Assembly (NCBI RefSeq): GCF_004327985.1
Contig: NZ_SJDL01000002.1
Location: 62,001 to 126,000, forward strand
From: Marinobacter halodurans
GTDB lineage: Bacteria > Pseudomonadota > Gammaproteobacteria > Pseudomonadales > Oleiphilaceae
Reading direction: 5' to 3'
Length of the DNA: 64,000 nt
The notes beneath the pieces are model-generated. The model saw nothing but the letters and a program-made list of their open reading frames with translations. It ran no database searches and was not told where the DNA came from. This document shows positions 10,431-19,083 of this stretch, in pieces. Both the position numbers and the translations under genes were made by a program. Numbering within the stretch: position 1 is the stretch's first letter; every line of letters starts with the position of its first letter.

Positions 10431-12335
10431 TCAGCCCGCCATTTCCTCCAGTTCCATCCAACGCTCCATCGCCTGCTCCAGCTCCTGCTCCCTGGTGGCG
10501 AGGGCTTCCAGCGTCTTTGAAACCTCGTCATGCGGACGGGCGTAGAATGCCGTATCGGACACCGTGGCCTGCAACGACTCGATTTCACCCTCAAGGGCCG
10601 CGATCCGCTCCGGCAGTCCTTCCAGTTCAAGCTTGAGCTTATAGCTCAGCTTGCGGCTGCCACCGCCGGAGGGCTTCGCCTTTGGCGCTTCGGCTTTCGC
10701 GGATACCTCTGCCCTGGGCTTCTCCGGCGCCGGTCGTTCCGAAGGGAAAACACCACCCTGCCGACGCCAGTCCTCATAGCCACCGACGTACGTACGCACG
10801 CGACCGGAACCGTCCAGGAACAGCGTATCGGTCACCACGTTGTCGAGGAATTCACGGTCGTGGCTGATGACAATAACCGTGCCGTTAAAGGCCACCAGCT
10901 GCGATTCCAGCAACTCCAGCGTCTCGACATCCAGGTCGTTGGTGGGCTCGTCCAGCACCAGGATATTGGCCGGTTTGCTGAACAGCTTGGCCAGCATCAA
11001 CCGGGCCCGCTCGCCGCCGGAGAACACCCGCACCGGTGAGCGCGCCCGTTCCGGCGAAAACAGGAAGTCCTGCAAATAGCCGAGGACATGTTTCTGCTGG
11101 CCATTGATCTCGATGAATTCACGACCTTCCGCCAGGTTTTCCAGGGCATTCTGCTCCGGATCCAGCTCGCCGCGCAGCTGGTCGAAGTACGCCACCGAGC
11201 GGTTCGTACCCAGGCGCACCTGGCCTTCCCGGGGCTCCAGGTCGCCTAACAGCAGACGGACGAGCGTGGTCTTCCCGGTGCCGTTCTCACCGATCAGGCC
11301 CAGTTTATCGCCCCGCATGATCGTCAGGTTGAGATCCTGGATGATCGGATCCTGGTCGCCATAGGCAAACACGGCATTCTTTGCCTCTACCACCAGCTTG
11401 CCGGAGCGGGCCGCGTCCTCGATGGCGAAACTGGCGTTGCCTCCGCGTTCACGTCTCTGGCGCCGTTCCTCGCGCATCGCCTTGAGGGCGCGGACGCGCC
11501 CCATGTTGCGGGTTCGCCGTGCCTTGATGCCCTGCCGGATCCAGGCCTCTTCCTGGCGCAGCCTGCGGTCGAATTCGGCATTCTGGCGCTCCTCTTCCTC
11601 CAGCGCCTTTTCTTTCAACTCCAGATAACGGTCATAGGTGGCCGCGAAGCTCACCAGTTGGCCACGATCCAGCTCCACGACCCGCGTCGCCAACCGGCGG
11701 ATAAAGGCCCGGTCGTGACTGACAAACAACAGTGCACCGGGGTATTGCCGCAGCGTCTCTTCCAACCAGGCGATGGCCGGTACATCAAGATGGTTGGTCG
11801 GCTCATCCAGCAGCAACAGGTCGGGTTCGGCCACCAGGGCCTTGGCCAGTAGCACCCGGCGCTGCCAGCCGCCTGACAGGGTGGCCAGCACCTGGTCCGG
11901 ATCAACGCCGAACTGCGCCAGGATAGCGTTCACTTTCTGGTCCAGGCGCCAGCCATCCAGGACTTCCAGTTTTTCCTGAACCTGCATCAGACGCTTCAGG
12001 CTGGCCTCATCCGCCTGCTGGGACAGGGTATGGAACTCCGCCAGCAACAGCCCCGTCTCCGGAAATGCATCGGCCACCACCTCATAGGTCGTGCGCTGAT
12101 CATCGGAGGGCAGCATCTGCGGCAGCACGGCCATGACAGCGCCATCCTCAAGCCGAACGGTGCCGCCATCGGGGATGACTTCGCCGAGAATCACTTTCAG
12201 CAGGGTCGACTTGCCCTCCCCGTTACGCCCCAACAGGGAGACCCGCTCACCCCGCTCAATGATCAGGCGTGCGTCGTCCAGCAACGGGTGCAGGCCGTAG
12301 GCCAGGGAGACGCCCTCAAGACTCAGCAATGGCAT
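10431..12335 (-). CDS. uup: ABC-F family ATPase Uup
   Basis: Cytosolic ABC-F protein of 634 residues with two ATPase domains and no membrane segments. Walker A motifs are GRNGEGKST and GENGTGKTT; signature motifs are LSGGWQRR and FSGGERAR; both Walker B strands run into LDEPTNHLD and LDEPTNDLD. A charged linker lies between the domains, and the C-terminal coiled coil (about residues 555-630) is the feature that sets Uup apart from EttA and YheS. Uup acts on ribosomes and affects precise transposon excision. The upstream MOSC gene ends only 3 bp before its start, so the two are likely co-transcribed. Confidence 0.92.
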   Translation of the reverse strand: MPLLSLEGVSLAYGLHPLLDDARLIIERGERVSLLGRNGEGKSTLLKVILGEVIPDGGTVRLEDGAVMAVLPQMLPSDDQRTTYEVVADAFPETGLLLAEFHTLSQQADEASLKRLMQVQEKLEVLDGWRLDQKVNAILAQFGVDPDQVLATLSGGWQRRVLLAKALVAEPDLLLLDEPTNHLDVPAIAWLEETLRQYPGALLFVSHDRAFIRRLATRVVELDRGQLVSFAATYDRYLELKEKALEEEERQNAEFDRRLRQEEAWIRQGIKARRTRNMGRVRALKAMREERRQRRERGGNASFAIEDAARSGKLVVEAKNAVFAYGDQDPIIQDLNLTIMRGDKLGLIGENGTGKTTLVRLLLGDLEPREGQVRLGTNRSVAYFDQLRGELDPEQNALENLAEGREFIEINGQQKHVLGYLQDFLFSPERARSPVRVFSGGERARLMLAKLFSKPANILVLDEPTNDLDVETLELLESQLVAFNGTVIVISHDREFLDNVVTDTLFLDGSGRVRTYVGGYEDWRRQGGVFPSERPAPEKPRAEVSAKAEAPKAKPSGGGSRKLSYKLKLELEGLPERIAALEGEIESLQATVSDTAFYARPHDEVSKTLEALATREQELEQAMERWMELEEMAG

Positions 12336-12338
12336 GAA

Positions 12339-13151
12339 TTAGTGATCCTCGCGTAATGCTACTTCGAATGTATCGCCGACGCGGATGGTGGCCGGACCGG
12401 AATGAACGGCGTTCACACCGAACAGGACACCGTCCGGGGTTCGCCGAAAACGCCCCAGCTCCCGCAGCGGCTGCAGGCTGTCGGAACGGACGCCTTCGTC
12501 CGGATGGACCGTCGTCATCAGACAGCGAGAGCAAGGCTTTACCAGATCCAGCGAAAGGCCGTCGCGATGTAACGCCGCCCAACCGTCCTCATCAAACGCG
12601 TCGCCTCCGGAAACCACAATATTGGGCCGAAAACGACGCATATCCACCGGCTCGCCAATCCGTTCCGAGAGGGCTGCCAGCGACGCCGTATGCGTAATCA
12701 GAAAGGGAAACCCGTCGACGAAGCTGACCCGCCGCTCTTCCGATACGTAATTCCGGTCAACCGGGCGGATGCTGGACTCGGGCATATACGCCAACGCCAC
12801 CCGGAGACCCAGCCAGTCACTCAACAACTCGGCAGGTCCCGGCTTGGCCAACCGGGCCTTGACCCAGTCCCGCCATACCAACACACGACGCTCGTCCTCA
12901 CCGGCCATGACCGGTACCGGGGCTTCCTGCCCAGGAATCGACAGCGTCAGCACGCCATCCCGGAGAGCCGCATGCACCTGGGCCAGTCTTGGCTGCTCGC
13001 GCTGTGTCACGAAGCGACCGTCTTCATCGACCAGCATCCAGCGACGATCACCGGCCGGGCCAAAATCGTCCAGTGTCACGGCGTCGACTTCAACGCCGTG
13101 CAACGATTTGACCGGGTAGTAGAAGAGCTGTTCAACCGTCAACTGCGCCAT
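12339..13151 (-). CDS. MOSC domain protein (YcbX-like, lacking the ferredoxin domain)
   Basis: Protein of 270 residues with an N-terminal MOSC beta-barrel domain (LFYYPVKSLHG) and a C-terminal MOSC domain containing KPCSRCLMTTV, where a Cys is the expected molybdenum-cofactor ligand. E. coli YcbX has a further 2Fe-2S domain that is absent here. Relatives reduce N-hydroxylated compounds. An in-frame ATG exists 18 bp upstream, but 13151 has GGAGG at 7 nt spacing and is preferred. Likely first gene of an operon with uup. Confidence 0.85.
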   Translation of the reverse strand: MAQLTVEQLFYYPVKSLHGVEVDAVTLDDFGPAGDRRWMLVDEDGRFVTQREQPRLAQVHAALRDGVLTLSIPGQEAPVPVMAGEDERRVLVWRDWVKARLAKPGPAELLSDWLGLRVALAYMPESSIRPVDRNYVSEERRVSFVDGFPFLITHTASLAALSERIGEPVDMRRFRPNIVVSGGDAFDEDGWAALHRDGLSLDLVKPCSRCLMTTVHPDEGVRSDSLQPLRELGRFRRTPDGVLFGVNAVHSGPATIRVGDTFEVALREDH

Positions 13152-13216
13152 GATGTAGCCTCCGTGCAAAAGACGAAGGATAACAGCGGCGTGGATAAAC
13201 TGTCAGTGCAGAAACG

Positions 13217-13245
13217 AAAAAGCCCGGCACGAGGCCGGGCTTTTT
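13217..13245. terminator. bidirectional terminator next to tRNA-Gly
   Basis: A perfect 12-bp stem (13217-13228 with 13234-13245) has a GC core (AGCCCGGC) and a 5-nt loop; T runs occur in both directions. It ends the leftward tRNA-Gly transcript. Confidence 0.9.
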
Positions 13246-13253
13246 CTGGAATC

Positions 13254-13329
13254 TGGAGCGGGAAACGAGATTCGAACTCGCGACCCCAACCTTGGCAAGG
13301 TTGTGCTCTACCAACTGAGCTATTCCCGC
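13254..13329 (-). tRNA. tRNA-Gly (anticodon GCC)
   Basis: A full 76-nt cloverleaf with encoded CCA: acceptor GCGGGAA pairing with TTCCCGC, D arm AGCTCAGTTGGTAGAGC, anticodon loop with GCC, and T arm with GTTCGAATC. It is followed on the minus strand by a strong terminator. Confidence 0.97.
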
Positions 13330-13384
13330 TTTTCATTGGACCTGACAATTAAGTCCGGAACCGGATCTTTCGGGGCATCCGATC

Positions 13385-13449
13385 GAGCACGCTCTTTATC
13401 GTGCTCATCCCTGCCTTCGCTTTTTCAATCGCTGTGGTATCAGCGATTG
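13385..13449. other. two hairpins in the tRNA-Gly leader
   Basis: A 7-bp stem with 8-nt loop (13385-13391 with 13400-13406, GAGCACG/CGTGCTC) and a 9-bp stem with 6-nt loop (13426-13434 with 13441-13449, CAATCGCTG/CAGCGATTG) lie between the tRNA fragment and the intact tRNA-Gly. Both would be transcribed from the upstream promoter. They may be processing signals, or remnants of lost sequence. Confidence 0.5.
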
Positions 13450-13470
13450 GCTCAGGCGTTGGCTGCGGAG

Positions 13471-13498
13471 CAGCTCACCCAACTGAGCTATTCCCGCT
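13471..13498 (-). pseudogene. tRNA-Gly 5' fragment (acceptor strand and D arm only)
   Basis: The first 20 nt (13479-13498) are identical to positions 13311-13330 of the intact tRNA-Gly, same strand, 168 bp away. Homology continues through the D stem (GCTC paired with GAGC), then stops at the anticodon arm; no anticodon, T arm or 3' acceptor strand follows. It lies immediately behind the tRNA promoter and is thus the first segment transcribed. Probably the stump of a decayed tandem tRNA-Gly copy. Confidence 0.75.
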
Positions 13499-13533
13499 CG
13501 TTTTGTGAGGGCTATCCCCGTCAACGGCTGCGT

Positions 13534-13561
13534 ATTCTACGGATTCGACCGTTTCCGTCAA
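13534..13561 (-). promoter_or_regulatory. sigma-70 promoter of the tRNA-Gly unit
   Basis: On the minus strand -35 TTGACG (13556-13561) and -10 TAGAAT (13534-13539) are separated by 16 nt. It is the only strong promoter upstream of tRNA-Gly, and it lies ahead of the tRNA fragment, about 200 bp before the intact tRNA. Confidence 0.75.
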
Positions 13562-13693
13562 CCACTTTTTTGATCTTTTTTCTGCAGGACAACCACCGTG
13601 GCACGGGGCAACGGCATCGAGTCTCCAAAGCCGCGCCATGATGGTGAATCGCCCTGAATGCCAGAGGCGATCCAGGCGTTCATCGGAGGCGCC

Positions 13694-14455
13694 TTAGTAA
13701 TGAGCACCGCCCAGGTTACCGGCATCGGGCGATGATACCGAAGGCGCCACCCCCATCAACATGCCAATGACCCGCTGCAGGGATCCCTCGACGAAGCTGG
13801 AACTGAACCGCTCCCGAAACAGCAGGCCATCGTATCCCATACCCGAGACCACACTGATCAGGAGTGCCGCATCCCGGCGCGGACTGTTCGTGCCCAGCCG
13901 TTTCATGATGGCTTCAACGCCGTCCAGCCAGGCCTTGCGATATTCCTTCGCCAGCGACTCCAGCCCCGGTTCCCGCATGGCCTCCGCCAGGAACGCCTGC
14001 TCGGTCAGGACCGAGGAGGTGTTATCCCGGATCTGCTGGACGAAATAACGGGCGATGTAGGCGGCAAGTTCCACGGCCAGCTGCTCCCGCCCCTGCAGGC
14101 TATGCAGGCTGCCCCGCACCAGGGCCCGGTCGATCAGACTGTTGAGTCCTTTATAGAAAGCTTCCAGTTCCCGATTCGCCTTTTCTGCAAACAGCATGAA
14201 AGCGTCCTGGATCAGCTCTTCGATATCCTTGAAGTAGTATGTCGTCGAGGCCAGGGGTACATCCGCCCGCTTGGCAACCGGTCGGTGTTTGATACCTCTT
14301 ACGCCCTCGTGGGCGGCTATTTCCAGCGCTGCCTCCAGAATCTTGCGTCGGCGGGTTTCACTTTTAGCTCGTGCGGCCTTGCGGCCGTGGTAGTGAATGG
14401 ATTCCTGCAATGCCCCGCCGACAACAGACTCAGCTTCCGGCTTGTCGTCCGTCAT
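13694..14455 (-). CDS. TetR/AcrR-family transcriptional regulator
   Basis: Protein of 253 residues. The DNA-binding domain is near residues 37-85: RRRKILEAALEIA, then an HTH of the form VAKRADVPLASTTYYFKDIEEL, which has the typical TTYYF end of the recognition helix. The C-terminal ligand domain is divergent. The N-terminal extension of about 35 residues before the HTH is longer than usual. Target and ligand are unknown; the adjacent genes give no hint. An 8-bp inverted repeat about 100 bp upstream is a candidate autoregulatory site. Confidence 0.88.
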   Translation of the reverse strand: MTDDKPEAESVVGGALQESIHYHGRKAARAKSETRRRKILEAALEIAAHEGVRGIKHRPVAKRADVPLASTTYYFKDIEELIQDAFMLFAEKANRELEAFYKGLNSLIDRALVRGSLHSLQGREQLAVELAAYIARYFVQQIRDNTSSVLTEQAFLAEAMREPGLESLAKEYRKAWLDGVEAIMKRLGTNSPRRDAALLISVVSGMGYDGLLFRERFSSSFVEGSLQRVIGMLMGVAPSVSSPDAGNLGGAHY

Positions 14456-14554
14456 CGTTCCGTTCCGTTCTTGCTTGTCGAGTCCAGGGGATTTTTATTT
14501 TTCTGCACGCCCTGTCCGTTGATTTATGGGGAAATGCTTAGCCATTATCGCCTC

Positions 14555-14573
14555 GCTTGATCGTGGATCAAGC
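14555..14573. promoter_or_regulatory. candidate TetR-family operator
   Basis: A perfect 8-bp inverted repeat with a 3-bp spacer, GCTTGATC-GTG-GATCAAGC, lies in the 203-bp gap upstream of the TetR gene. Size and symmetry suit a TetR dimer site. The assignment rests on position alone. Confidence 0.4.
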
Positions 14574-14658
14574 CGGCGGGAATGGGCAAGGCCCCCAGTA
14601 GCACCCCTCACTATTCTATTCTGACGAAAATTACGACAGAAAATAGTGACCGGGATCA

Positions 14659-15264
14659 TCATTGTCCGAATCGTTGACCGTCATCGGCCAGGAAAGCCTC
14701 CTCCGCTTCCGTGGAACGCCGCCCCATCAACGCATTGCGATGGGGGAACCGGCCAAATCGGGCGACGATATCCCGATGCTGGCATGCAGACTGGTAAAAG
14801 GATGACAGCACGTCACGCAAACGACCATCCGCCGTCGCCATCAACTGCTCGTACAACGCCACGCCCCTGGCCTGGTCCGTCAGCCGCTCTGAATGCTGTA
14901 ACGGCATCAGGAAGAAAGCCCGCTGGATCAGCGGCAGCTGTACATCCAGCCCTTTGTCCAGCCCCTCCAGGCAACAACGCCTGGCGAGTGCATCGTTATC
15001 AAAGGCCATTGCCCGGCCACGGTGAATGTTTCGGGAGAACTGATCCAGCAACAGGATTTCAGCCAGTGCTCCTGTCGCGTCTCCCCGCCATTCCGCCAGG
15101 CCTTCCTCGGACGCGACCAGCACCAATGACAGGAATCGACGCCGGATTTCCCAATCGAACGAGCGACTCGACCTGAACCAGCGGCCGCGATGATTGGTAT
15201 CGGGCACGCCATCGTGATCGAGGTCGCCGAACCAGAAATGAATGACTTCCTGCGCTGACAGCAT
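14659..15264 (-). CDS. DUF924 family protein
   Basis: Protein of 201 residues starting MLSAQEVIHFWFGDLD, the hallmark N-terminus of the DUF924 family, with the conserved LLLDQFSRNIHRGRA segment and YEQLMATADG near the C-terminal half. All-helical TPR-like fold in the family; function unknown. The frame stays open for 165 bp upstream, but 15264 has AGGAG at the right distance and matches the family start, so the longer version is rejected. It converges with nothing; the CbiX-like gene is divergent. Confidence 0.87.
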   Translation of the reverse strand: MLSAQEVIHFWFGDLDHDGVPDTNHRGRWFRSSRSFDWEIRRRFLSLVLVASEEGLAEWRGDATGALAEILLLDQFSRNIHRGRAMAFDNDALARRCCLEGLDKGLDVQLPLIQRAFFLMPLQHSERLTDQARGVALYEQLMATADGRLRDVLSSFYQSACQHRDIVARFGRFPHRNALMGRRSTEAEEAFLADDGQRFGQ

Positions 15265-15396
15265 CACCCTTCTCCTATCGCTACCAACCATGTCCATAAT
15301 GCGCCAATCCGGCATACTATACGTAGAGCATTGGGAAACGTCAGTTCGGGCCGGCCATGGCCCGCCATCCCATCTAAATAAGGAGTGACCTGCAGA

Positions 15397-15774
15397 ATGT
15401 CCGATCACCGCGTCCTTTTGCTCGCCCATGGAAGCAGCGACCCCAAATGGTGCCAGACTTTCGAAAGACTGGCCGCGCCGAGTCTGGCCTCGGTACCCGA
15501 CTCGGCCATCGCCTACATGGAGCTGAGCGAACCTTCGCTGGATGACGAAATCGCACGGGCGGCACGGGAAGGCGTATCACGGATTACGGTGCTGCCGCTT
15601 TTCCTCGCCGCTGGCCGACACCTCCGCAAGGATGTTCCGGCCATGCTGGAGCGCTTGTCGAGCGAACACCAGGTCGAGATCACGCTCGCCGGCCCGGTCG
15701 GTGAGCATCCTTTACTGGGGGATGCCATCCGACATATCGTGGAAGAAAGCCTGACAGGCACGCCGTCCCACTAG
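15397..15774 (+). CDS. CbiX/SirB-type sirohydrochlorin chelatase-like protein
   Basis: Protein of 125 residues, one CbiX domain. It begins MSDHRVLLLAHGSSDPKW, where the His of LAHGS is the expected metal-binding residue; PLFLAAGRHLRKD carries the second conserved His, followed by PVGEHPLL. Short CbiX proteins of this size dimerise and insert Co or Ni, or Fe, into sirohydrochlorin. No tetrapyrrole genes are adjacent, so the metal and pathway are open. A GTG 12 bp upstream overlaps the Shine-Dalgarno; ATG 15397 has AGGAG 11 nt away. Probably co-transcribed with the epimerase (17-bp gap). Confidence 0.85.
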   Translation: MSDHRVLLLAHGSSDPKWCQTFERLAAPSLASVPDSAIAYMELSEPSLDDEIARAAREGVSRITVLPLFLAAGRHLRKDVPAMLERLSSEHQVEITLAGPVGEHPLLGDAIRHIVEESLTGTPSH

Positions 15775-15791
15775 CGCTGGAGCCACCGATC

Positions 15792-16697
15792 ATGACGCAG
15801 CATATCCTGATCACCGGCGGAACCGGCTTCATCGGTCAGCGACTGTGCCCTGAGCTGTTGAAACGGGGTTATCGCCTGACCGTTTTCAGCCGCAGGACTG
15901 ACGATGATGTGCGCGCCCGTTGCGGCCGGGTGAATACATTGCACACCCTGGCTGACCTGCGCAACCTCGATGCCCTTGACGCCGTCATCAACCTGGCCGG
16001 GGAAGGTCTGGCCAGCGCGCGCTGGACGGAAAAACGCAAACGGGTTTTACGTGAAAGCCGGATCGACCTGACACGCGAGCTGATCGACCAGTTGGAAAAG
16101 AGCCCGCTGCGCCCGGCCACATTCATATCCGGTTCGGCAATCGGGTACTACGGGAGCCACGGGGGCGAACCGGTGACCGAAGATGCGCCGGTCAACGATG
16201 ACTTCGCGCACCGGCTCTGCGCCGACTGGGAAGCCGAGGCCCGTCGGGCCAGACAGCTGGGTTGCCGGGTCTGTCTGTCGCGGACCGGTGTGGTCCTGGG
16301 TCCGGACGGCGGCATGCTTGAGCGCCTGCTCCTGCCTTTCCGGCTCGGTCTCGGCGGCCGGCTTGGCGATGGTCAGCAGTACCTGTCCTGGGTCCATCGT
16401 GACGATGTGGTGAATGCCCTGATCTGGATGCTGCAAACACCCGATGCCAGTGGTGCCTATAATGTGGTCAGCCCGCATCCGGTGACCAACCGCACGTTTA
16501 CCCGGACGCTGGGGCGGGTCCTGCACCGTCCGACTCCGTTTCCGGTCCCGGCGTTCGTCCTGCGTACGGCATTGGGCGAACTGTCCGCCATGCTCCTTGA
16601 AGGCCAGCGTGTCATGCCCGCGCGCCTGCAACAGGCGGGCTTCGGTTTTACCCACCCGGACCTGGAGGATGCACTGCGCAGCATCATCGGCGGATGA
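15792..16697 (+). CDS. TIGR01777-type NAD-dependent epimerase (YfcH-like)
   Basis: Extended short-chain dehydrogenase of 301 residues. The N-terminal nucleotide-binding motif is ILITGGTGFIGQRL; VINLAGEGLASARWTEKRK and FISGSAIGYYG are the signature blocks of the TIGR01777/YfcH subfamily. A C-terminal DUF1731-like segment ends PARLQQAGFGFTHPDLEDAL. The catalytic YxxxK is altered, as is usual in this group. The real substrate is unknown for the family. Confidence 0.88.
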   Translation: MTQHILITGGTGFIGQRLCPELLKRGYRLTVFSRRTDDDVRARCGRVNTLHTLADLRNLDALDAVINLAGEGLASARWTEKRKRVLRESRIDLTRELIDQLEKSPLRPATFISGSAIGYYGSHGGEPVTEDAPVNDDFAHRLCADWEAEARRARQLGCRVCLSRTGVVLGPDGGMLERLLLPFRLGLGGRLGDGQQYLSWVHRDDVVNALIWMLQTPDASGAYNVVSPHPVTNRTFTRTLGRVLHRPTPFPVPAFVLRTALGELSAMLLEGQRVMPARLQQAGFGFTHPDLEDALRSIIGG

Positions 16698-16786
16698 CCG
16701 TCGCCGGCCAGATTGCGCCCTACCTCACATCCGCATGGCTGGGGCTTTGATAGGCTGGGTGCATTCGTTGCAACGCTGGTCGCTCC

Positions 16787-17347
16787 ATGACTCATCCTGT
16801 TCGTCAGTTTGCCTTTGCCGCCTGCCTGCTCTTCTCCATATCGGCCCAGGCAGACCCTCGCGGGGAACAGAGTTTCGAGACCTGCAGCATGGTAACCAGC
16901 GAGTACATCACCGTGTTGCAACTGATCAACCGGGGCTTTTCCGGAGAACAGCTGACCCGCAACCTGCCCGGTCTGGACAGGCAGGGCGCCAAGCGGGTGC
17001 GCCTGCTGGAGGCGGCGGCCAGGGAGGACGGGCTGGTCGACACTTTCTCGGCAGTCAATGCCGAGTTCGCCCGCTGCAGCCAGCGTGTCTACCAACGGGG
17101 GGGCAAACCGAAGCCCGACAGCCGCGAAGGGCATTTCTATTTCTGTGCCGGAGAAAACAAGCTGCGCTACGAGATCCTTGTGGCGGCTACCCTCGATGCG
17201 GATATCAACGATGTCCTGGCGCAGGTCCCGACCGGTCGCCACCGGATCGCCCGGGCGATATTCAGGCTCCAGGCGAATAAAGGCACCCTCGCGGCCTTCG
17301 ATGCCATTGGTGACGAACTGAAATACTGCCTGAACGGGACCAGCTAA
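16787..17347 (+). CDS. periplasmic hypothetical protein
   Basis: Protein of 186 residues with a signal peptide (hydrophobic AFAACLLFSISAQA, cleavage likely before DPRGEQ). The mature part has four cysteines (CSMVT, ARCSQ, YFCAGE, KYCLNG) that could form two disulfides. Mostly helical by pattern. I recognise no family. It lies alone between the epimerase and tRNA-Glu. Confidence 0.68.
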   Translation: MTHPVRQFAFAACLLFSISAQADPRGEQSFETCSMVTSEYITVLQLINRGFSGEQLTRNLPGLDRQGAKRVRLLEAAAREDGLVDTFSAVNAEFARCSQRVYQRGGKPKPDSREGHFYFCAGENKLRYEILVAATLDADINDVLAQVPTGRHRIARAIFRLQANKGTLAAFDAIGDELKYCLNGTS

Positions 17348-17387
17348 ATGCCAATATCCGACCATCGGAGATTTTTTCAAAAAGGGT

Positions 17388-17416
17388 TTGACAGCGCCGA
17401 AGGGCTTACTTAATAT
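17388..17416 (+). promoter_or_regulatory. sigma-70 promoter of tRNA-Glu
   Basis: Consensus -35 TTGACA (17388-17393), 17-nt spacer, -10 TAATAT (17411-17416), placed about 40 bp ahead of tRNA-Glu. Confidence 0.9.
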
Positions 17417-17455
17417 ACGCGCCACCTCGACGAGGCAAGCTTTTCAAGCAGATGC

Positions 17456-17531
17456 GTCCCCTTCGTCTAGTGGCCTAGGACTCCGCCCTTTCACGGCGGC
17501 AACAGGGGTTCGAACCCCCTAGGGGACGCCA
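17456..17531 (+). tRNA. tRNA-Glu (anticodon TTC)
   Basis: A 76-nt cloverleaf with encoded CCA: acceptor GTCCCCT pairing with AGGGGAC, anticodon loop CTTTCAC giving TTC, and T loop GTTCGAACC. A GC-rich hairpin without a U tract (17539-17556) follows. Confidence 0.97.
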
Positions 17532-17563
17532 CTTTCCCTTTCCCGCTTCCGGGAAACAATCCC

Positions 17564-18691
17564 TCACCCCAGCTTTGACAACATCCTGTCCGGGGCGATG
17601 AATTCCAGATCCTGAGCCAACGCAACGCCTTCACAGGTGAGTTTGCCCTGAGCCACGTTCAGACCCGGCAGGAAGCCGGCATCCTGCTCAAGCGCCGCCC
17701 TGACCCCCCGATCCGCCAGCTTGACGACATAAGGCAGCGTGGCGTTGGTCAGCGCCAGCGTCGAGGTCCGGGCCACCGCTCCCGGCATGTTGGCTACGCA
17801 ATAGTGCACCACGCCATCGACGACATAGGTGGGATCGTCATGGGTGGTGGGATGGGAGGTTTCCGCACACCCACCCTGGTCGATGGCGACATCCACCAGT
17901 GCCGCCCCCTCGGGCATGACCTCAAGCAGGTCGCGGGTAATCAGCCGCGGCGCCGATGCCCCTGGAATCAATACGGCCCCGACCACCAGGTCCGCTTCCG
18001 CCAGGACCGACTCGATCGCGTCCCGCGTCGAGTACAGTGTCGTAATCTGCCCCCGGTAATGCTGATCCAGTTCCCTCAGTACCGGAACCGACCGATCGAG
18101 TACGGTAACCCGCGCCCCCAGACCAACCGCCAACTGCGCCGCATTGCGTCCAACCACGCCGCCGCCAATAACAACGACATTACCCGGATGAACGCCCGGC
18201 ACCCCGGACAGCAGCACACCACGGCCACCGCAGACTTTCTCCAATGCCTGCGCACCGGCCTGGATTGCCAGCCGACCGGCCACTTCCGACATGGGCGCCA
18301 GAAGTGGCAGGCTGCCATGCCGGTCCGTGACCGTTTCATAGGCAATACAGGTTGCTCCGGAAGCCAGAAGATCCTGGGTCTGGGCCTGGTCCGGCGCCAG
18401 ATGCAGGAAAGTGAACAGCACGTGATGCGGCTTCAGCAGAGCCCGCTCCTGCTCCTGCGGCTCCTTGACCTTGACCAGCAACGACGCTTCCTCGAAGACC
18501 GACCCGGCGTCGGCCACGATACGCGCTCCGGCCCTTTCATACAGCTCGTCTGAAAATCCGGCTCCTTCGCCGGCGCTGCGCTCGACCAGCACCTCATGGC
18601 CGTGTTCGGTGAGCTCCCGGGCCCCCGCCGGCGTCAGCCCAACCCTGTATTCGTGATTCTTGATTTCCTTGAGTACGCCGACTGTTGTCAT
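17564..18691 (-). CDS. ald: alanine dehydrogenase
   Basis: Catalyses NAD-dependent oxidative deamination of L-alanine to pyruvate and ammonia. At 375 residues it is full length. The N-terminus [21 protein letters not shown] holds the substrate-binding Arg and the signature; KVKEPQ contains the catalytic Lys region; the Rossmann motif is [14 protein letters not shown]. It converges on tRNA-Glu. A TATACT -10 candidate lies about 55 bp upstream on the minus strand. Confidence 0.95.
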   Translation of the reverse strand: MTTVGVLKEIKNHEYRVGLTPAGARELTEHGHEVLVERSAGEGAGFSDELYERAGARIVADAGSVFEEASLLVKVKEPQEQERALLKPHHVLFTFLHLAPDQAQTQDLLASGATCIAYETVTDRHGSLPLLAPMSEVAGRLAIQAGAQALEKVCGGRGVLLSGVPGVHPGNVVVIGGGVVGRNAAQLAVGLGARVTVLDRSVPVLRELDQHYRGQITTLYSTRDAIESVLAEADLVVGAVLIPGASAPRLITRDLLEVMPEGAALVDVAIDQGGCAETSHPTTHDDPTYVVDGVVHYCVANMPGAVARTSTLALTNATLPYVVKLADRGVRAALEQDAGFLPGLNVAQGKLTCEGVALAQDLEFIAPDRMLSKLG

Positions 18692-19083
18692 TACGTCCTC
18701 CCGAACGCGCCGCGAATGAATGAGTGTCTGGAAAAGGTGTCTTCAGTATAGGAGAGTCACGAAATTACGCAGGGCTGACTCGCATCTCTCCTTCGGAAAA
18801 TACGGCCTACGGGCAGATCACTGAAAACCGATCAGAAACCGAACAGTGAACAAACGTTCATATCTCAACTTTTGCAAAATCACGCAGTTAATTCATGAAG
18901 CCCAAGCGCATTCAAGAAAATCAACTGCTATAGTCCGTTAAAGAACTTTTGACACGCCGATAGTGAACTTTCTCTTACGTTGCTGCTGGCAGAACGCTGT
19001 TGCTTTCAGTAATCGCTCCTGCCACAGGCCGTCGGTAGATACTCGGCGAGACCCCGATCTATGGATTCAACGAACTCGACAAC
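18692..19083. other. divergent promoter region between ald and the GGDEF-EAL gene
   Basis: This 392-bp AT-rich gap contains a minus-strand TATACT (18745-18750) for ald, a plus-strand extended -10 TGC-TATAGT (18926-18934) for the GGDEF-EAL gene, and a 14-bp inverted repeat TGAAC-AAAC-GTTCA near 18846-18860. The rightward leader would be about 140 nt long. No gene is seen. Confidence 0.5.

Noticed and set aside
13303-13641. Open frame running through tRNA-Gly and its leader
   Set aside because: It overlaps a certain tRNA and its promoter; composition is not protein-like.
17539-17556. Terminator after tRNA-Glu
   Set aside because: There is a 7-bp hairpin (TTTCCCG/CGGGAAA), but no U tract follows on the plus strand.
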